Shown here one piece after another: positions 35,721 through 47,830 of a DNA stretch of 64,000 nt. The stretch comes from Dastarcus helophoroides (Eukaryota; Arthropoda; Insecta; Coleoptera; Bothrideridae). The notes under the pieces were generated by a model that made no database searches, was not told the DNA's origin, and worked only from the letters and a program-made list of their open reading frames with translations. The stretch lies in NCBI GenBank assembly GCA_028583605.1, contig CM053327.1, forward strand, positions 19,579,629 to 19,643,628. The letters run 5' to 3'. Position 1 is the stretch's first letter; the number at the start of each line of letters is the position of its first letter. Both the position numbers and the translations under genes were made by a program.

Positions 35721-35946
35721 AGGATAGTAAAAAGCGGATACTAGACTCCCTAAAAAAGGAGGAGTTATATGGCATCTAGAAGGTGGACGATGGCTTTACG
35801 TTACATCACATGAAGTGATGGAATTGCTACTACCAATGAAAATATTATAACCCTAAAGGCCAATGAACATCAGCTGTTGACAAATGTCACTTGTCGATTT
35901 CCTTTAACTGAAATGTGACTTCTCAATTCTCATTTCTTTAAGTTAT

Positions 35947-36156
35947 TTACGGTGCGTTTACACTAGACAATGTATTTCGTACATTTCGCTCTGAAAAAAA
36001 ATATATTTTCTTACTGACATAAGTGTTAACTATCCTGAGAGAAGTTATCTCCTCCCAGCTGTGTAGATAAGTCTTGGATAGCTTCTCTCAGGATAGTTGA
36101 CACTTATGTCAGAGGGAAATGTACGGAATAAAATGTGTAATCTAATCGCACCCTTA
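35947..36156. mobile_element. PIF/Harbinger-type MITE (TTA target site)
   Basis: The element is 35950-36153 (204 bp), flanked by TTA on both sides (35947-35949 and 36154-36156), the target choice of PIF/Harbinger elements. Ends are GGTGCG (left) and CGCACC (right). The whole unit is nearly a foldback: GTACATTT and TCTGA near the left end pair with TCAGAGGGAAATGTAC on the right, and CATAAGTGTTAACTATCCTG with CAGGATAGTTGACACTTATG. No coding capacity. Confidence 0.7.
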
Positions 36157-36465
36157 GAATAACGCCTAAAATATTGCAGGTGCATTTTTTGTGACCTTTC
36201 AAGAAAATGACTAAGCTAAAATAGTTCGATGCATGATACTTGCACGTTAAATAGATGACAATTAAGCCATGATGACCTTCTAGATTCCCGACTGCATCTT
36301 TTTATGTGTAAATGGTGCAGTTTCCTTTTTGCATACTCTAGCCGACGATCAGAGAAAGAGTAAAAGTGACGTGTTGCTATTACCTGGACATTTTGCTGAA
36401 ATTGCAGCCTGATTTTTCCGAAACGTAAAGAAAACACAGAGTTTCATACCAACGACTTGTATGAA
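36157..36465. other. Short non-coding stretch
   Basis: No gene is supported; a 73-codon minus-strand frame has no recognised motif. Confidence 0.5.
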
Positions 36466-38479
36466 ACTTTTTACGGGTCGGGGTAACTAGCGTTCCATTC
36501 CTACCTGACTAGGTAACTAGCGTCCCGGCACAAAAATTATAGTTACGTAACAAGCGTCCGCGCTCCTCATTAAATAAGTGTATGTATAACTAGCGTCCTA
36601 ATTATGTACCTACCCGAAGTATTAAAGAATTATTTTTTTGAACACATTCTGGAGATTTTAAATATGTATTGTTCTCGATAGGGTTATACTCATTGGGATT
36701 GGAAGTTGCAACGTCAAAATATGTATAAGTTAATAAAACAGTATGGGATACAGTATACAGTTTATTATACACAATTATATACAATACACAGATATTAAAA
36801 ATACATTCATTTATACATACATAGGTGGCAGTTGCATTGGTGAAAGTTATACTTTCCCTAAATAAGCTACTCATGTTGGTTCTCAAAAACATTTCCTTTT
36901 CTCTCATAATTTTCGATTGTTTAACAAAGTTACTTCTTAATTGAATACTCGTTTCATTTTGTATTCCTTTTAATACGTCCATAAATATGAAAATATTGGC
37001 ATGCGGACTATTGAACAACTTATTTAATTTAGAGTGAAAAGATTCACAATTATTTGTTGTTCTGTTAGCAGAAGAAGAAAATTTGGCCCAAATTTTGGGA
37101 GGAAACGGTGCTTGTTCAGATATATAAGTGTCTAGCACGTAATCGCAAAATTCTGTCACTTTCGTATCATTAGGTGCAATTGTCATTAAATGGTCTGTAA
37201 ATATATCAGACACTTGGCGAGGATGTAAAAATGGAAGTCCAAAAAATAGTTTCAAAAACATTGCAGTTTCAGATTTGGACTTGTATTCTGTACTCAAGCC
37301 AAATGTCTGAACTTTTCTATACCAAGTTTGCCCAAGATGAAAGCGGCACCCCCTTATATTTGTATTTGGCAATACTAATTCCATTGCTGTGTGGGTGGCT
37401 TTTTCAAAATCAATGAATATATTTACAGGGGAAAAACAAAGTCCAATACTTAAACATTTATCGACTAAGTTCCTCAAACAATTACTGTAAGTTTCCGTAG
37501 ATTTATCGGGTAATAGAAAAAAAGCGAGAGGCACATAGGAATGGTTCACCAAAGCGTGAAACGTGTATAACTGGTAAAAATACTTGGGACAACTTTTAAA
37601 GGTACCGTCAACATATACATTACATGCACGACAAGGCACATCTAAATTTCTTTTTGTAGCAAATCCAATAATGCTATTTCGAAAATCGTTCACAATCAAA
37701 AAATCTTCACCGGCGTTGGTTTTTATCTCCATAGTCGAAAGGGTAGTAAGAGTCGCTTCCATGGATTTTGGCTGCACATACCTGGAACTCCGAGCGTTGT
37801 GTATATTCCTCTTGATATACGATAGATCCCTCTGGGTGAGTGAGTCGGTCCCTCCGTCTTTGAGCGAAAGATTTGATGTTCTTGCACCTACATCATCCAC
37901 AGCTTTTCGTTTTAAGCTGTTACTTAGTTTGTAACGTTGTAGAACACTTTCTTCTTCATTTTTAAAAACGATTTACAAGTTTTTATAGAGCAGGCCCAAC
38001 GTTCAATATCATTTGCCAGCATTTTGTGAAACCGATATCTGTACCAGTCTATCACAAAGATACTTCGATTTTTAAAACTAGTTGTAACTTTGATATTATC
38101 TATTCAATGTACTACGTGAAACAAGCAGGAAACCAAAAACTATAATGAAGTTAAAATTTCCCAACCACGTTTTTATACCCCTAATACTCGTTAGGAATTT
38201 CTGTAATAATTACATTGCAATTAAATAGATACTTATAGGGCTTTCCACATTAACTTGAAATTAAAGCTTGTAGTCATTTCTATGGCTGGAATGCTTTCCG
38301 GAATTTCAATGTGGAAATTTTAAATTTGGTATAGTTATTTTACCATTCATCAGTCCCATTAAGAGCAGGTAGTTGGGACGCTTCTTACGTAGGACCCGAA
38401 ACAAATACGGGACGCTAGATACCTCCTTACGGATGTAATTAGTAAGCTTGGGACGCTAGTTACATTTTCCGCTTTTTAC
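36466..38479 (-). mobile_element. 2.0-kb Mutator-like element (MULE) with multimeric end repeats
   Basis: Inferred element 36475-38470 (1996 bp). Its ends carry TAACTAGCGTYCC in inverted orientation. Left-side copies lie near 36484, 36512, 36547 and 36587; right-side inverted copies (GGGACGCTAGTTAC and variants) near 38375, 38413 and 38452. The flanks RCTTTTTAC at 36466-36474 and 38471-38479 match at 8 of 9 positions, consistent with the 9-bp duplication typical of MULEs. It encloses a transposase-like gene on the minus strand. Confidence 0.75.
36602..38110 (-). pseudogene. MULE-type transposase with FLYWCH finger, one frameshift
   Basis: The main open frame (37900-36602, 432 residues) carries a MULE DDE transposase domain: VDGTFKSCPKYF with D98, IFIDFEKA with D164, a GCRFHLGQ C/H motif at 185-188 and TTNNCESFHSKLN with E286. 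That spacing suits a Mutator-like catalytic triad that would cut the element ends in the nucleus. Upstream (about 38110-37960), in another frame, DWYRYRFHKML and WACSIKTCKSF look like a FLYWCH zinc finger, the DNA-binding domain usually fused to insect MULE transposases. The two are separated by one frameshift in an A-run near 37963-37968. The last ~60 residues look like read-through of A+T-rich DNA. The triad is intact, so it was probably active fairly recently. Confidence 0.8.
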
Positions 38480-39856
38480 AATGTGTACCGGCTGATGATC
38501 TTTGAAGCATTTAGCTAAGCACTAATAATTGAGCACCATTCATCTCTTCACCGGCAGGATTCTAGTACGTATAGTACAGTAAAGTGGAAAGCTGAATTCC
38601 GCATTGTACGCCTTAATCCAAGGAGACATCTTAACAGTGCACTCTGCCAACTGAATTCACAAATGCGACCAACTGACAACCAGGTGGAACCTTTATGGTG
38701 TAAGGTTTTAGGAGTATGGATATTTAGGCGCCCAGAGAGAAAGGGTATTATCCTGGAAGAAAAGAATATATCTATCTAATGCACTTGAAACACTAATACT
38801 AAACAAAATTTACCAAAATGCATAATTTAGACTTCGTTGGACAAAAAATTTATACTTAATGACGTACCTTTTGCTATGTAGCCTATTTCTTGTTCCATTG
38901 ACATTCAAAAATATTAAGTCAGTTATCTCTCTTATTCAATTTCCTCAGTTGTTATAATTTATTATTGTTTGACATGTTACTATCGTAACAAAAATTCAAG
39001 TTTCAAAACACTTTAATATTTCTTAAAAACACTTTAATATTTGTTATGAAACTAACATGTAAAAAATACCAATGCAAAGGAACAAAGAGATAACTGTACT
39101 TGGTGGCTACGCTGAACTGGATTAAAATAATTAGAACTTAACGGGTAGAAGAAATGGCTAAAATGTGTTTTACGTCGAGGTATTCAACAAACAAATCTCT
39201 AGCTGTCACTTACATGCGTAATTAACTTGATAATTTGCCACTAGACGTCACCGTGTGACGTAAAACATTGCATCACCAAAACATACTCGTAAAATGAACA
39301 TCACATTCCTCATTCGCACTCCCAGATATCGCGTAGACTAAAAACAATGAGTTATACTACTCACCCTCTTATGTTTTCGACTGTTGTCATAAATCTTAGT
39401 CGCATACCAAATGTGCGCATTTTAAGCGCTTCTCTATCATACAGAAGTATTTGCTGGATTATTTATGTAAATAATGGTAATGTTGTTGCAATAACAGTTA
39501 CTGATTCTGTTGAAGAACATATATTACTCACTCTAGAGAAGTTATAATCATTTGTAAATGTCAAATTTGTCTGGCATATAACTAAAAGAGACATTGCTAT
39601 TGAGAATGCATTTATGCATAAGTGCAGTTTAAAGATAATAAGTGCCTTAAATTTCAAGTTAATCATATTCATGTGTTATCAGTAGCATTTCAAAAACCGT
39701 CAATATTTTATCATAGGATTCGATATAACTTACAATATTATGCAATTTTACAAATAGAACAACATTGGCAGTAGATCTTCGAAAATTACGCGATGTTAAA
39801 TAAACTGCCGAAGTATTTTATTATGCTTTATTAATTTAATCCTTAAAAGATTGAAT
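38480..39856. other. Unannotated DNA
   Basis: No gene is supported. The pair TGTTTTACGTC (about 39169) and GACGTAAAACA (about 39257) are inverted copies, perhaps of a small element, but I could not extend the match. Confidence 0.4.
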
Positions 39857-39990
39857 TATACAGAGTGTCAGCAAATTTCACCGCCAACGCTTGACATTAG
39901 ATTCAGGACGATAAATGAATAAGATTTACGTAAAAAGTTTAATAACAAATTTTTAGTTTCCAAATTATAGACTTTCAAAGTTTCCAAAAA
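39857..39990 (+). repeat. Interspersed repeat family, copy at 39.9 kb
   Basis: Same family as 23517-23700: shares ATTTCACCGCCAAC, TTGACATTAGATT, AAAAAGTTTAATAACAAAT and TTTAGTTTCCAAATTAT in order. Starts within CAGAGTGTCAGC. No coding capacity. Confidence 0.6.
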
Positions 39991-40041
39991 AACAAAATAA
40001 TATAGTAAAGTATTTGTCATATTCTAGGTAGTGTGGCAACA

Positions 40042-40993
40042 TCGTTATTATTATTATTTTTTATGGGGTCTTTTATCTCTGCAGCACTTGAAGCTTTCGC
40101 CTATTGTACCCCTACGATTATCTCACAATAGACCAGTGCTTTTGAAGAATTCCTGAACCTCCTTTTTAGGTGTTTCCACTATGATCTTTGGTTCAGTCAG
40201 GGCATTCCCAAAGCTGGAATGTCTATCCCTTGCCAGAGCCGGAGATTGTTAGATGTTTCATCAGGGCACAGTGTCCCGTAAATAGTCCAACTGTCCACCT
40301 GAGCTGATTTTTGCTTAACTGTAATAGTTCTCTGGCTCTCTTTTCTGATGGTCCGTCAATAAACATCCGCGATTGCCTCAGACCATTGACACCCCTCCAG
40401 TGAGTGCTGTGTTCTTTCCTTAGTAGTTTCTGTATTACCTCTTTTTCAGCTCTGTAAGCAAGTAGACAAGTAGGTTCCGGTCCTACTAGAGGAAACCTGG
40501 TTCCCCTTTTGGCTAGAAGGACTGCTCTTTTATTTCCTTCTTTCATAGGCTTCAACCCATCGAAGTATGACTGTATGGTGCTGTGCCAAGTTGCTTCGGT
40601 TATCAATACAATCTTTGACCGTGCTGAAGTCTATTTCATAAGCTCTCAGCGCATTTAGTGTTGCTTGGCTGTAGCTATAGATCACGATTCTCTTGTTTTC
40701 ATAAGACCTCCTGCTCATTGCGTCAGCACATGCTATAATTGCAGAAACTTTTGCCTGAAATACGGTTGCCAAAGATCCCAGGTTTATGTAAAATTCATTC
40801 CCTGATTCTTGCCGGCTTTTCCCGCACCAGTATTTATCTTTGTTTTGGATCTATCTGTGAACCAGACTGATCTACTCTCTTTCTTTTTGGTTCTACTAGC
40901 TGCACTCCCCTTTCCGGTATTTCTTCCCGGTAGGGTTTTTCTGTTCGATGACATACTTAGCTTATGGTTCGCGTAGATCCGCTTTGGCAACAT
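40042..40993 (-). pseudogene. I-type LINE RNase H fragment, copy B, catalytic residues lost
   Basis: Same family as 20630-21243 but longer upstream. On the minus strand I read SRSVWFTDRSKTKINTGAG (RNase H first strand with D), SLATVFQAKVSAI (the usual QAE has become QAK), RIVIYSYSQATLNALRAYE (the usual SDSQ has become SYSQ), then LRWVEAYE, PLVGPEPTCL, SEKRARELLQLSKNQLRW and VGLFTGHCALMKHL. The zinc-knuckle part present in copy A is deleted (about 100 bases, junction near 40245). The minus-strand end is an (AAT)n run at 40042-40060, the kind of TAA-repeat tail found on I elements. Two of the RNase H acidic residues are substituted and the frame is broken, so it is inactive. Confidence 0.75.
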
Positions 40994-43974
40994 CGTACAA
41001 GACTACTGTTTTTTTAAATTAGTTATAAATAATATATAATATATAACATCAAATATCACGGCAACTTCAAAAGAGATTAAAAGCAGCCAAGACATTTGAT
41101 TTAAAAACAATTCAATTTTTACTTCTACAAACGATATCACATAATACCACAGAAGATTGTCATAATATATCATCAACATTAGAGCAATAAAAGTATGTCA
41201 AATCGTTGAATTGAAGATTTTATAGATACATTGAGTAATAGAGGTCAAAGAATGAATTCATTTATTTTAACAATATAACTAATTAGCCCATTCTAATATT
41301 TTACCCTATTTCATCTTATTCAAGATTTTTTGAAAATATAGACGCTCCTAAGCAAAGATGCCAAAAATCCATAGAATTAAAAAAAGAACTTTACAATACA
41401 TACAGAACAATACAATAAATCAAACAAAGTATTTAATAAATGTCGATCGACTGAAAAGAATATTATTAACATACCTACCAGATAAAATAAAAGAGAATGT
41501 TTATTATAATGCAGTTTTTTAAAATTTTTCTACAGGAGCACAAAGTTGCTCCTATAATAATTTAATTGAAAAATATATTGATATGTATGTATTTTATGTA
41601 GTTTACCTTACTAGCTGTATATTCATTAAACGCTGTTGCTAAGATTGATATTGCGTTACAAATTTTCTTTGATATCGTAGACGCTAGCACTATTCAACTG
41701 AATTAATATTAGTTGATTGTTTATTTTAGAAAGAGATGATTTAAACTGCATCTGAATATATCATAGACTAATGTTTCAATTGATATTTGAAAGAGAAGTA
41801 AAGTGGAGAGCATGCAAGGAATAAGTTCATGTTTGTCGGGAATTAGTGGTATTAAAGTTTACACTATAATTTGATCGGAATAGTGTAACTTGAATTTGAC
41901 AAAAGTCGGAGAAAATCTGTCACTTACGTTTGCTATATGTTATATTTTCGTTTCTGTGGTATTTAGTGTTTTATTAAGGTTTACCATAAAAAAACTTGTT
42001 TTGAGAAATAAACACAAAATTTTACTGTACTTTATTACATATTTATTACCATTTCAAAACATTATTTCGAAGTCAATTGTAAATATTCGTTACATTTATC
42101 GCAGTATAGAATTGCTCTTAGTGTGACAACTTTGGTCACTAAATTCACTAACATTTATTAATATTATTTAATATGCTTTTTACTTATGATCTAATGGCAA
42201 TCTTAACGCGAAGCAATACCTGTCTTTATAGTGCACCATATATTAAAATGAGATTAATGAAAATATGGTTTTACTTAGATGCGCCATGTTGTAAAACCAC
42301 AGATGTAGCAAATAAATGGCTAAAACTTAAGACATACTCAAACTTAATATGTCTCCTGAATCGTATAACGTTTCACATAATAAACACCATCTTTGGAATT
42401 TCGCTTAACAGAGAGCGGTCCTAATTAAAAGATCTTTCAATCAAATCCAATAAATTGCTACAAATGCAACCGCTGTAAAAGTGACTGTTGAATGCGTAGG
42501 GACAGAAAACCCTCCTCAAGTTTTAGGATATTATATTGGCATGCAAGCCGCAAAAGCGCTAAATCCGACTCACTCTCTTCGCTGCTGTACTCCCCGCCCA
42601 GACCAATGCCAAAACAGGATTTAAGCGCCGAATTGTATCATTATCTTCCTTCGCTACACATGATTTAATGCGGCACTAGAGTGCTTGCTTGATCATTGAA
42701 TTTGCTCGAAACTTACTGTGAGATATCTTATCGTCTGTTGGTTCTGTTTATCCCATATATTCCTAACGAAACAACATAATTCATTTTCGAAAACATACAA
42801 TTTACATATTCTATTGCCCGACCGATTATCTGGTGGATGCGCCGGAATTTACCTTAAAAGCAAAATGTTTTGAGTTGTTCCATGATTAATTAAAAAAATG
42901 TTTTTTATTTGTTTTGCTGAAACGATATTATAAAGCCTTATACAATTTATTTTATTTGAAATAATTATATGAAATACTGAGCAAAATTTTAGATAATGTA
43001 CAATATAAGATTCATAAAAATTGGGAAATCTCAAAGCTGAAACTATAAATTAAAATATCAGGTTTGAGTCTAATATGCTTTATAAAAATGCTGCTGCTTC
43101 AAGAAAATAGCATTTTCAAAGCTAAATTTTATTTTGCCTCACATTTTTACCCCTTAAACGGGCATCTATAATTACGTAAATTAATAATTCTGGTTTTGTT
43201 TTAATACCTTCATCAGTTTTGGAGGCATCTGCGTTTAAAAAGTTAATCCATTTCCTTTGAACCCAACTTTTGATGATTCACATCTTTAAAAGTATTAAGC
43301 TGATAAATGTTTTATAGAGCGAGCAGCTTTGAAAATATCTAAATTGTTCATATGTATGAGGCAGACAAGGTTTTTACAAAAAAGAAATACCCAAAGAGGC
43401 AATCAACATTCCAGAAACAAGCTTGCTTGACGAAAGGTATTATTTTCAGATGAAATAACTTGAAACGTATAGCTGATAATGCGTTCAAAATTGTAAATCC
43501 TTTAAATTCTAACGTATTGGAAATTCTCACAAATTTCCATTCAAATTTTTAAGGGTCAATGTACGAATGTCTGGTTACTTTTTTGAAATATACGTTTTGC
43601 TCGTAAAAGTGTAAAAATGCAATATTTAATTGATTGCATGCCAACTCTATACTTAGAAGTCGGTTATGTAAATTTATCATTTTGGATATAGAATGCTTAG
43701 TGCTTATAAGATTTGTTAATTATCCAAAACCACTTTAAATGTTTGGTGAGCAAGGAAAATAAAAATATTATGTAGAAACAATTGAAAAATGAGGAAGCTT
43801 TCAATCATGCAATCAAAATCGCAATTTTTGAAATGAAAACTTCTTTAGGCGCATTGAGCGGCTAAAGATAGGGGACGAACGAGTGGTTTTGCGTTAAAAA
43901 TAACGCTAATTTAAACTACCGACATGCCCTGATGTCTCCTAAGTACATGTACCTATGAATAGATCCCGCAGTCA
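40994..43974. other. Unannotated A+T-rich DNA
   Basis: No gene is supported. Frames of 60-83 codons at 41890-42126, 42173-42424, 42849-43034 and 43348-43530 show no recognised motif. Confidence 0.45.
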
Positions 43975-44062
43975 CGCGAGATCGGAAGCGAGGTTCGTAC
44001 TCGGACCCCGCCACGCACGAAAACGAAGCTCTCATTCTAGACCACTAGACCACTGCAGCTTG
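43975..44062 (-). repeat. tRNA-like sequence, probable SINE head
   Basis: Read on the minus strand, TGGTCTAGTGGTC matches the internal box A of a tRNA (start near 44056) and GGTCCGAGTAC matches box B at 9 of 11 positions about 35 bases later. The box spacing is tRNA-like, but the acceptor and T arms do not pair convincingly and no terminator is obvious. This suggests a tRNA-derived SINE or a tRNA pseudogene rather than a working tRNA gene. Sequence to about 43830 may be the SINE body. Confidence 0.5.
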
Positions 44063-44209
44063 CACTTTTGAAAGCTAAACTGGCCTGACAATCTAACCCT
44101 ACTCCTCAAGTTAAATTGAATATGCAAAAATGTGTATACCAGAATTGTTTATATTGTGTTTTAATTTGATTGTTATTATTCATAACCTTTCCGTAAACGA
44201 AAACTGCCT

Positions 44210-44740
44210 ATATTAAAAAAAAACGCCGGCAAACTTACGGCACGCGTTAATTACAAAAGCCCCGTGCGAAATAAGCGAGACAGCGGCAATAAAAACACGT
44301 CTCGCGCGAAACGCGGACCAACAATTTAACGTCTCTACGCATCTCCCTGCTCACTTTTTGCCTAGCTACTACAAACCTATTAAATATTTTTGTTTACATT
44401 TTTGATGTGTCAATTTTCGAGGTTATTTGTGTTATGAATTTGATTTTTCTTTAAGATTGGAGTCTCGTACAGGTGACAATTACAAAGAAACGATTAGCAG
44501 CTTTATGTTATACAGCAGTAGCTCTTTATTTATATAGAAATAGACGTTAGTGAACGAGTCCTCGATTAAAAAGAAGGCAGTTGGAATTTAATGAATTAAG
44601 AAACAATTGTTAGGTCACTGTGAATGTTTTTGAGAATGGACAAAAAATGTTTTAAACATTTACTCAGTTTAATTAAAGTCAGAAAGAGATGTCCTAAAAT
44701 TATATGGAGGTATTAATAATTAATAAAATTTTGAAGATTT
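44210..44740 (+). pseudogene. CpG-rich patch followed by Harbinger-like transposase remnant
   Basis: 44215-44345 is much richer in G+C and CpG than its surroundings. Downstream, in two frames, I read KKRLAALCYTAVALYLYRNR (about 44487), RRQLEFNELRN (about 44575) and RMDKKCFKHLLSLIK (about 44635). The order resembles the N-terminus of PIF/Harbinger transposases, where a basic start is followed by F..L......YL.RM....F..LL..I. The catalytic part is not visible. An unrelated host promoter region is an alternative. Confidence 0.35.
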
Positions 44741-46879
44741 TTTATTTTTGGTAGGAGCGAAGTTTAATGTATCATTTTCATGTTGCTAAGTGAAATGTTT
44801 GTTTATAAATACAAGTGGTGCGGAAAGCCGCCTATGAAGCACATGTTGATTGATACATGAAGGTAAAATTGCTTTAATATATTTGATTTTTTAATGAATT
44901 CTACATATTTTGCATGTCGTCTTATCCATGAAGACGGTAGTAATTCATTATTTGCATTATTCAGACAATTTAAATTAAAGTGTTTACATAATCACAAAAA
45001 ATCAGTAAATTGAAAACATATTTTTTTAAATATCTTGAAATAATTTGCTATACAAATATAAAAGTAAGATACTGTGACAGGTTTTTTTAATAGGCAGTAA
45101 CTCAAAATAGACAAGATATAAAAACTAGAAATAACAGTTTTAATTTACAAATTATAAAATAATGATAAATTTTTGATATTATAATTTAAAAATAAAAAAA
45201 CACTGGTATATCATAGTTTTAAGCTTTCACTTCTCTCGGCAGTCCCCATAATTGCCCAATTTCTTTTAAGATTTTATGATTTAAAAAATTCAATATATTT
45301 GAGGTAATGTAGAGTTATCACTATTACTCTTGTTAATATAATGTCTCTGCTTTCTTCTTGTACCTCTGAAAGATATTAATATTTTAATGAAAGTATGTAA
45401 AAGACATACTATTTGAGAAAATTATTTCTATTTACCTCAAAAAAGAACAAAGATAAATATAATGATAAAATAACGAATTCTATTTTCCCTAAAATTATAT
45501 GACAAATTCGAAAATTAAATCTTATTTAGGGCAGAATCGCGACTAATTATTTTAACTTGTAAAAAAATCTTGAAGGATTTTAAACGTGCCATTGGGTATA
45601 TGAAGAGAAACAGTGTTACAAGCTTCATTATATTAATTTTGAGAAAGCTACCTATTCAGTTTTATTATAAAATGGAAAATAATCATGGGACGAAAAAATA
45701 CATAATATAATCGAAACAAAATGGTTTACAGTAATAACAGTGATAAATCTATAACTTTGGTGTCTTGCACTTTTTCAAAAATCTGCCATATGCTTATACT
45801 TATTCTGTTAAAAAAAAAATTTGAGGCAGATTGAATAATAAAGTAGATTAAACTTGTAATTTAACATAATTTATTTGGCTACACTTCAAAAATCAAATAC
45901 GTTTTAAAATTTGATGACGGTTAATTAGACCCTTATCTTCACAAATACATTTTCAGCGATTGCTGAAACTGTTAAGCCTAACGCCTCTAAGGCCTAAGCC
46001 ATGAGCTTAAATCAGAATTCACTAATTTAGTCTAGTTTTTCAGGGCGGCACTAACAAAGTTTTTCCATTATATATCGGTAGTCGAGAGCTTAATGTGCGG
46101 GAAATGGACATGAGCGACGGCCAGGTCACCTGCGTATAGTGCTGCAAATGGCAGACAGTTTGTTCCCACAGACAACTTTACCACCTACTAAGTTTTCATG
46201 AATCCAAGTTGGGGAAACTTTCCTAGATATTTATAGCATCTTTTATAAATAATGCATCCTCGGGGTTGTCGGTGGTGTTGGAAGCACTGACCGAGTACAA
46301 AAGTTTCCACAAGCTTTACAGTCACAGTAAATATGCGACCGGAAAATGAAAGATTTGCAAGCATATTTTAAATAGAAACTACTTACCACAGTTCTTGCCA
46401 ATGAAACAATTTCTTTAGAAACAAAAAAATTAAAACATATTTTCGCAAAAACCAAACATAACAGTAAAATAAACTATTAAATATTAATTTAACCAATTAT
46501 ATTTAAAATAATGTCATGGTTCGGAAGCTATACTAACAAAAATGACCATAAAAGAATAGTGAAGACAAATAGAGAAAAATATCTTAAATATCAGAACCGT
46601 TTTAAATTATCAACTCAGTAATGACAGAGTTTTATAAAAACTATCTGATTTAATTTAAACTGCTGTTCATGACTTTAATTAAACGTATATCTACTCATTC
46701 ATAAATGTAATGTATAATTTTTGAATATTATTACAAAACACTGTATACTTCTACTTTTGAAGTATTTATTTGTGAATTTATGTTCATCATCTAATAGGTA
46801 TTTAGCAAAACTTGATTGTTCTGTATGTTAATTTCAATGCCGATAAGGCCCGGATTCTGGATTTATTGTGGATTGCCTA
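44741..46879. other. Unannotated A+T-rich DNA
   Basis: No gene, RNA or bounded repeat supported. Confidence 0.45.
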
Positions 46880-47830
46880 AACATTAAGCCAGAACTTGGG
46901 TCCCTCTTTTTGAAATTAGAATTCAGGTGTCCTTGGTAACTCATTCAGCCACCCAATTTAATTAGTAACGTCCCTTGGGTACGGCTCTCTCACGCTGGAC
47001 GCATCAGGGCAGAAGTTCCCCAGTTCCCTCTTACTGATGCTAGGGATGGTCAATGACACGTGCTCGACATTTTCTTCTTCTTCTAAACACTTCCTACATC
47101 TTAGGCCATTTATAATGCCCATTCTGTGAAAATATTCATTTCATCCAAGTGATCTGCTCAAACCCCTATAAGTCTCCCAAGGTTATCTCTTGAAAGTGAT
47201 AAGCCTATTGGCCTTTCCCTATATGCCATTTTAACGAAGCTTGCTACTCAAGCTGATTTTTTCGTTGAGTGGACTTCTTACATTGTTCTAGCTAAGGAAA
47301 GTTTTAATTGTGGCCCAACAAATTATCCCTCTGAACCCCTTCTCGCAAGGTATTCAGCCCCATTCATTTTTTCCTTTCCCAAAATGTCATTTGATCCATA
47401 GTACATTGTTCTCGTGCGATAAATGTTCTATAACTAGGTGGCAGTTTCATACCAACACTAAGGCTGACCGTCTTTATTTAAGTATATTTTGCTGTTGTGC
47501 CGTTCGATTGGCGCTATAAAAAAGTCCCAACAATTCCGCTTGGAAGGTTGTTGATTTATTGTTTAATTTAAGATTTAAAAGATTCAGGTCCTCTGAAAAA
47601 TTTTCCCGTTTCAGTGCTCGTACTTGTTTTCTATCCATCCGTGTTCACTTACGTCTAAAATCTTTGCCCGTGGTTCATCCATTATTATTCGGTAAGCTTT
47701 TGTGATTATTACTCAGCTGGTCCATCGGTGCATCCAGAATGGTTGCATTTTGAAACGCCCCCTTAATTATGTGCCGATAGCCCACCATTCCTCCACCTCG
47801 CCAGCAAGAAACCGAAATTTTTACTTTAAT
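46880..47830 (-). pseudogene. I-type LINE RNase H region, copy C, strongly decayed
   Basis: Read on the minus strand across several frames: STTFQAELLGLF (about 47560, RNase H QAE motif), ENNVLWIKxHFGKGKNEW (RNase H VPGH-like region, about 47390), YLARRGSEG and FVGPQ (about 47330), ITFKRDNLGRLIGV (about 47210), EENVEHVLLTIPS-like (about 47080) and GNWGTSALM-like sequence (about 47010). Their order is that of the RNase H and zinc-knuckle end of an I-type LINE, as in copies A and B. Stops and shifts are frequent. The 3' end is not defined. Confidence 0.6.

Noticed and set aside
36602..37900. The 432-residue frame as a host gene
   Set aside because: It lies inside an element with inverted subterminal repeats and probable 9-bp flanking duplication, and has a MULE transposase layout; domestication would need evidence from other species.
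39160..39265. Inverted pair around TGTTTTACGTC as a MITE
   Set aside because: Only about 11 bases pair, and no flanking duplication or second copy was found.
43975..44062. A functional tRNA gene
   Set aside because: The internal promoter boxes are present, but the acceptor and T stems do not pair and box B has two mismatches.
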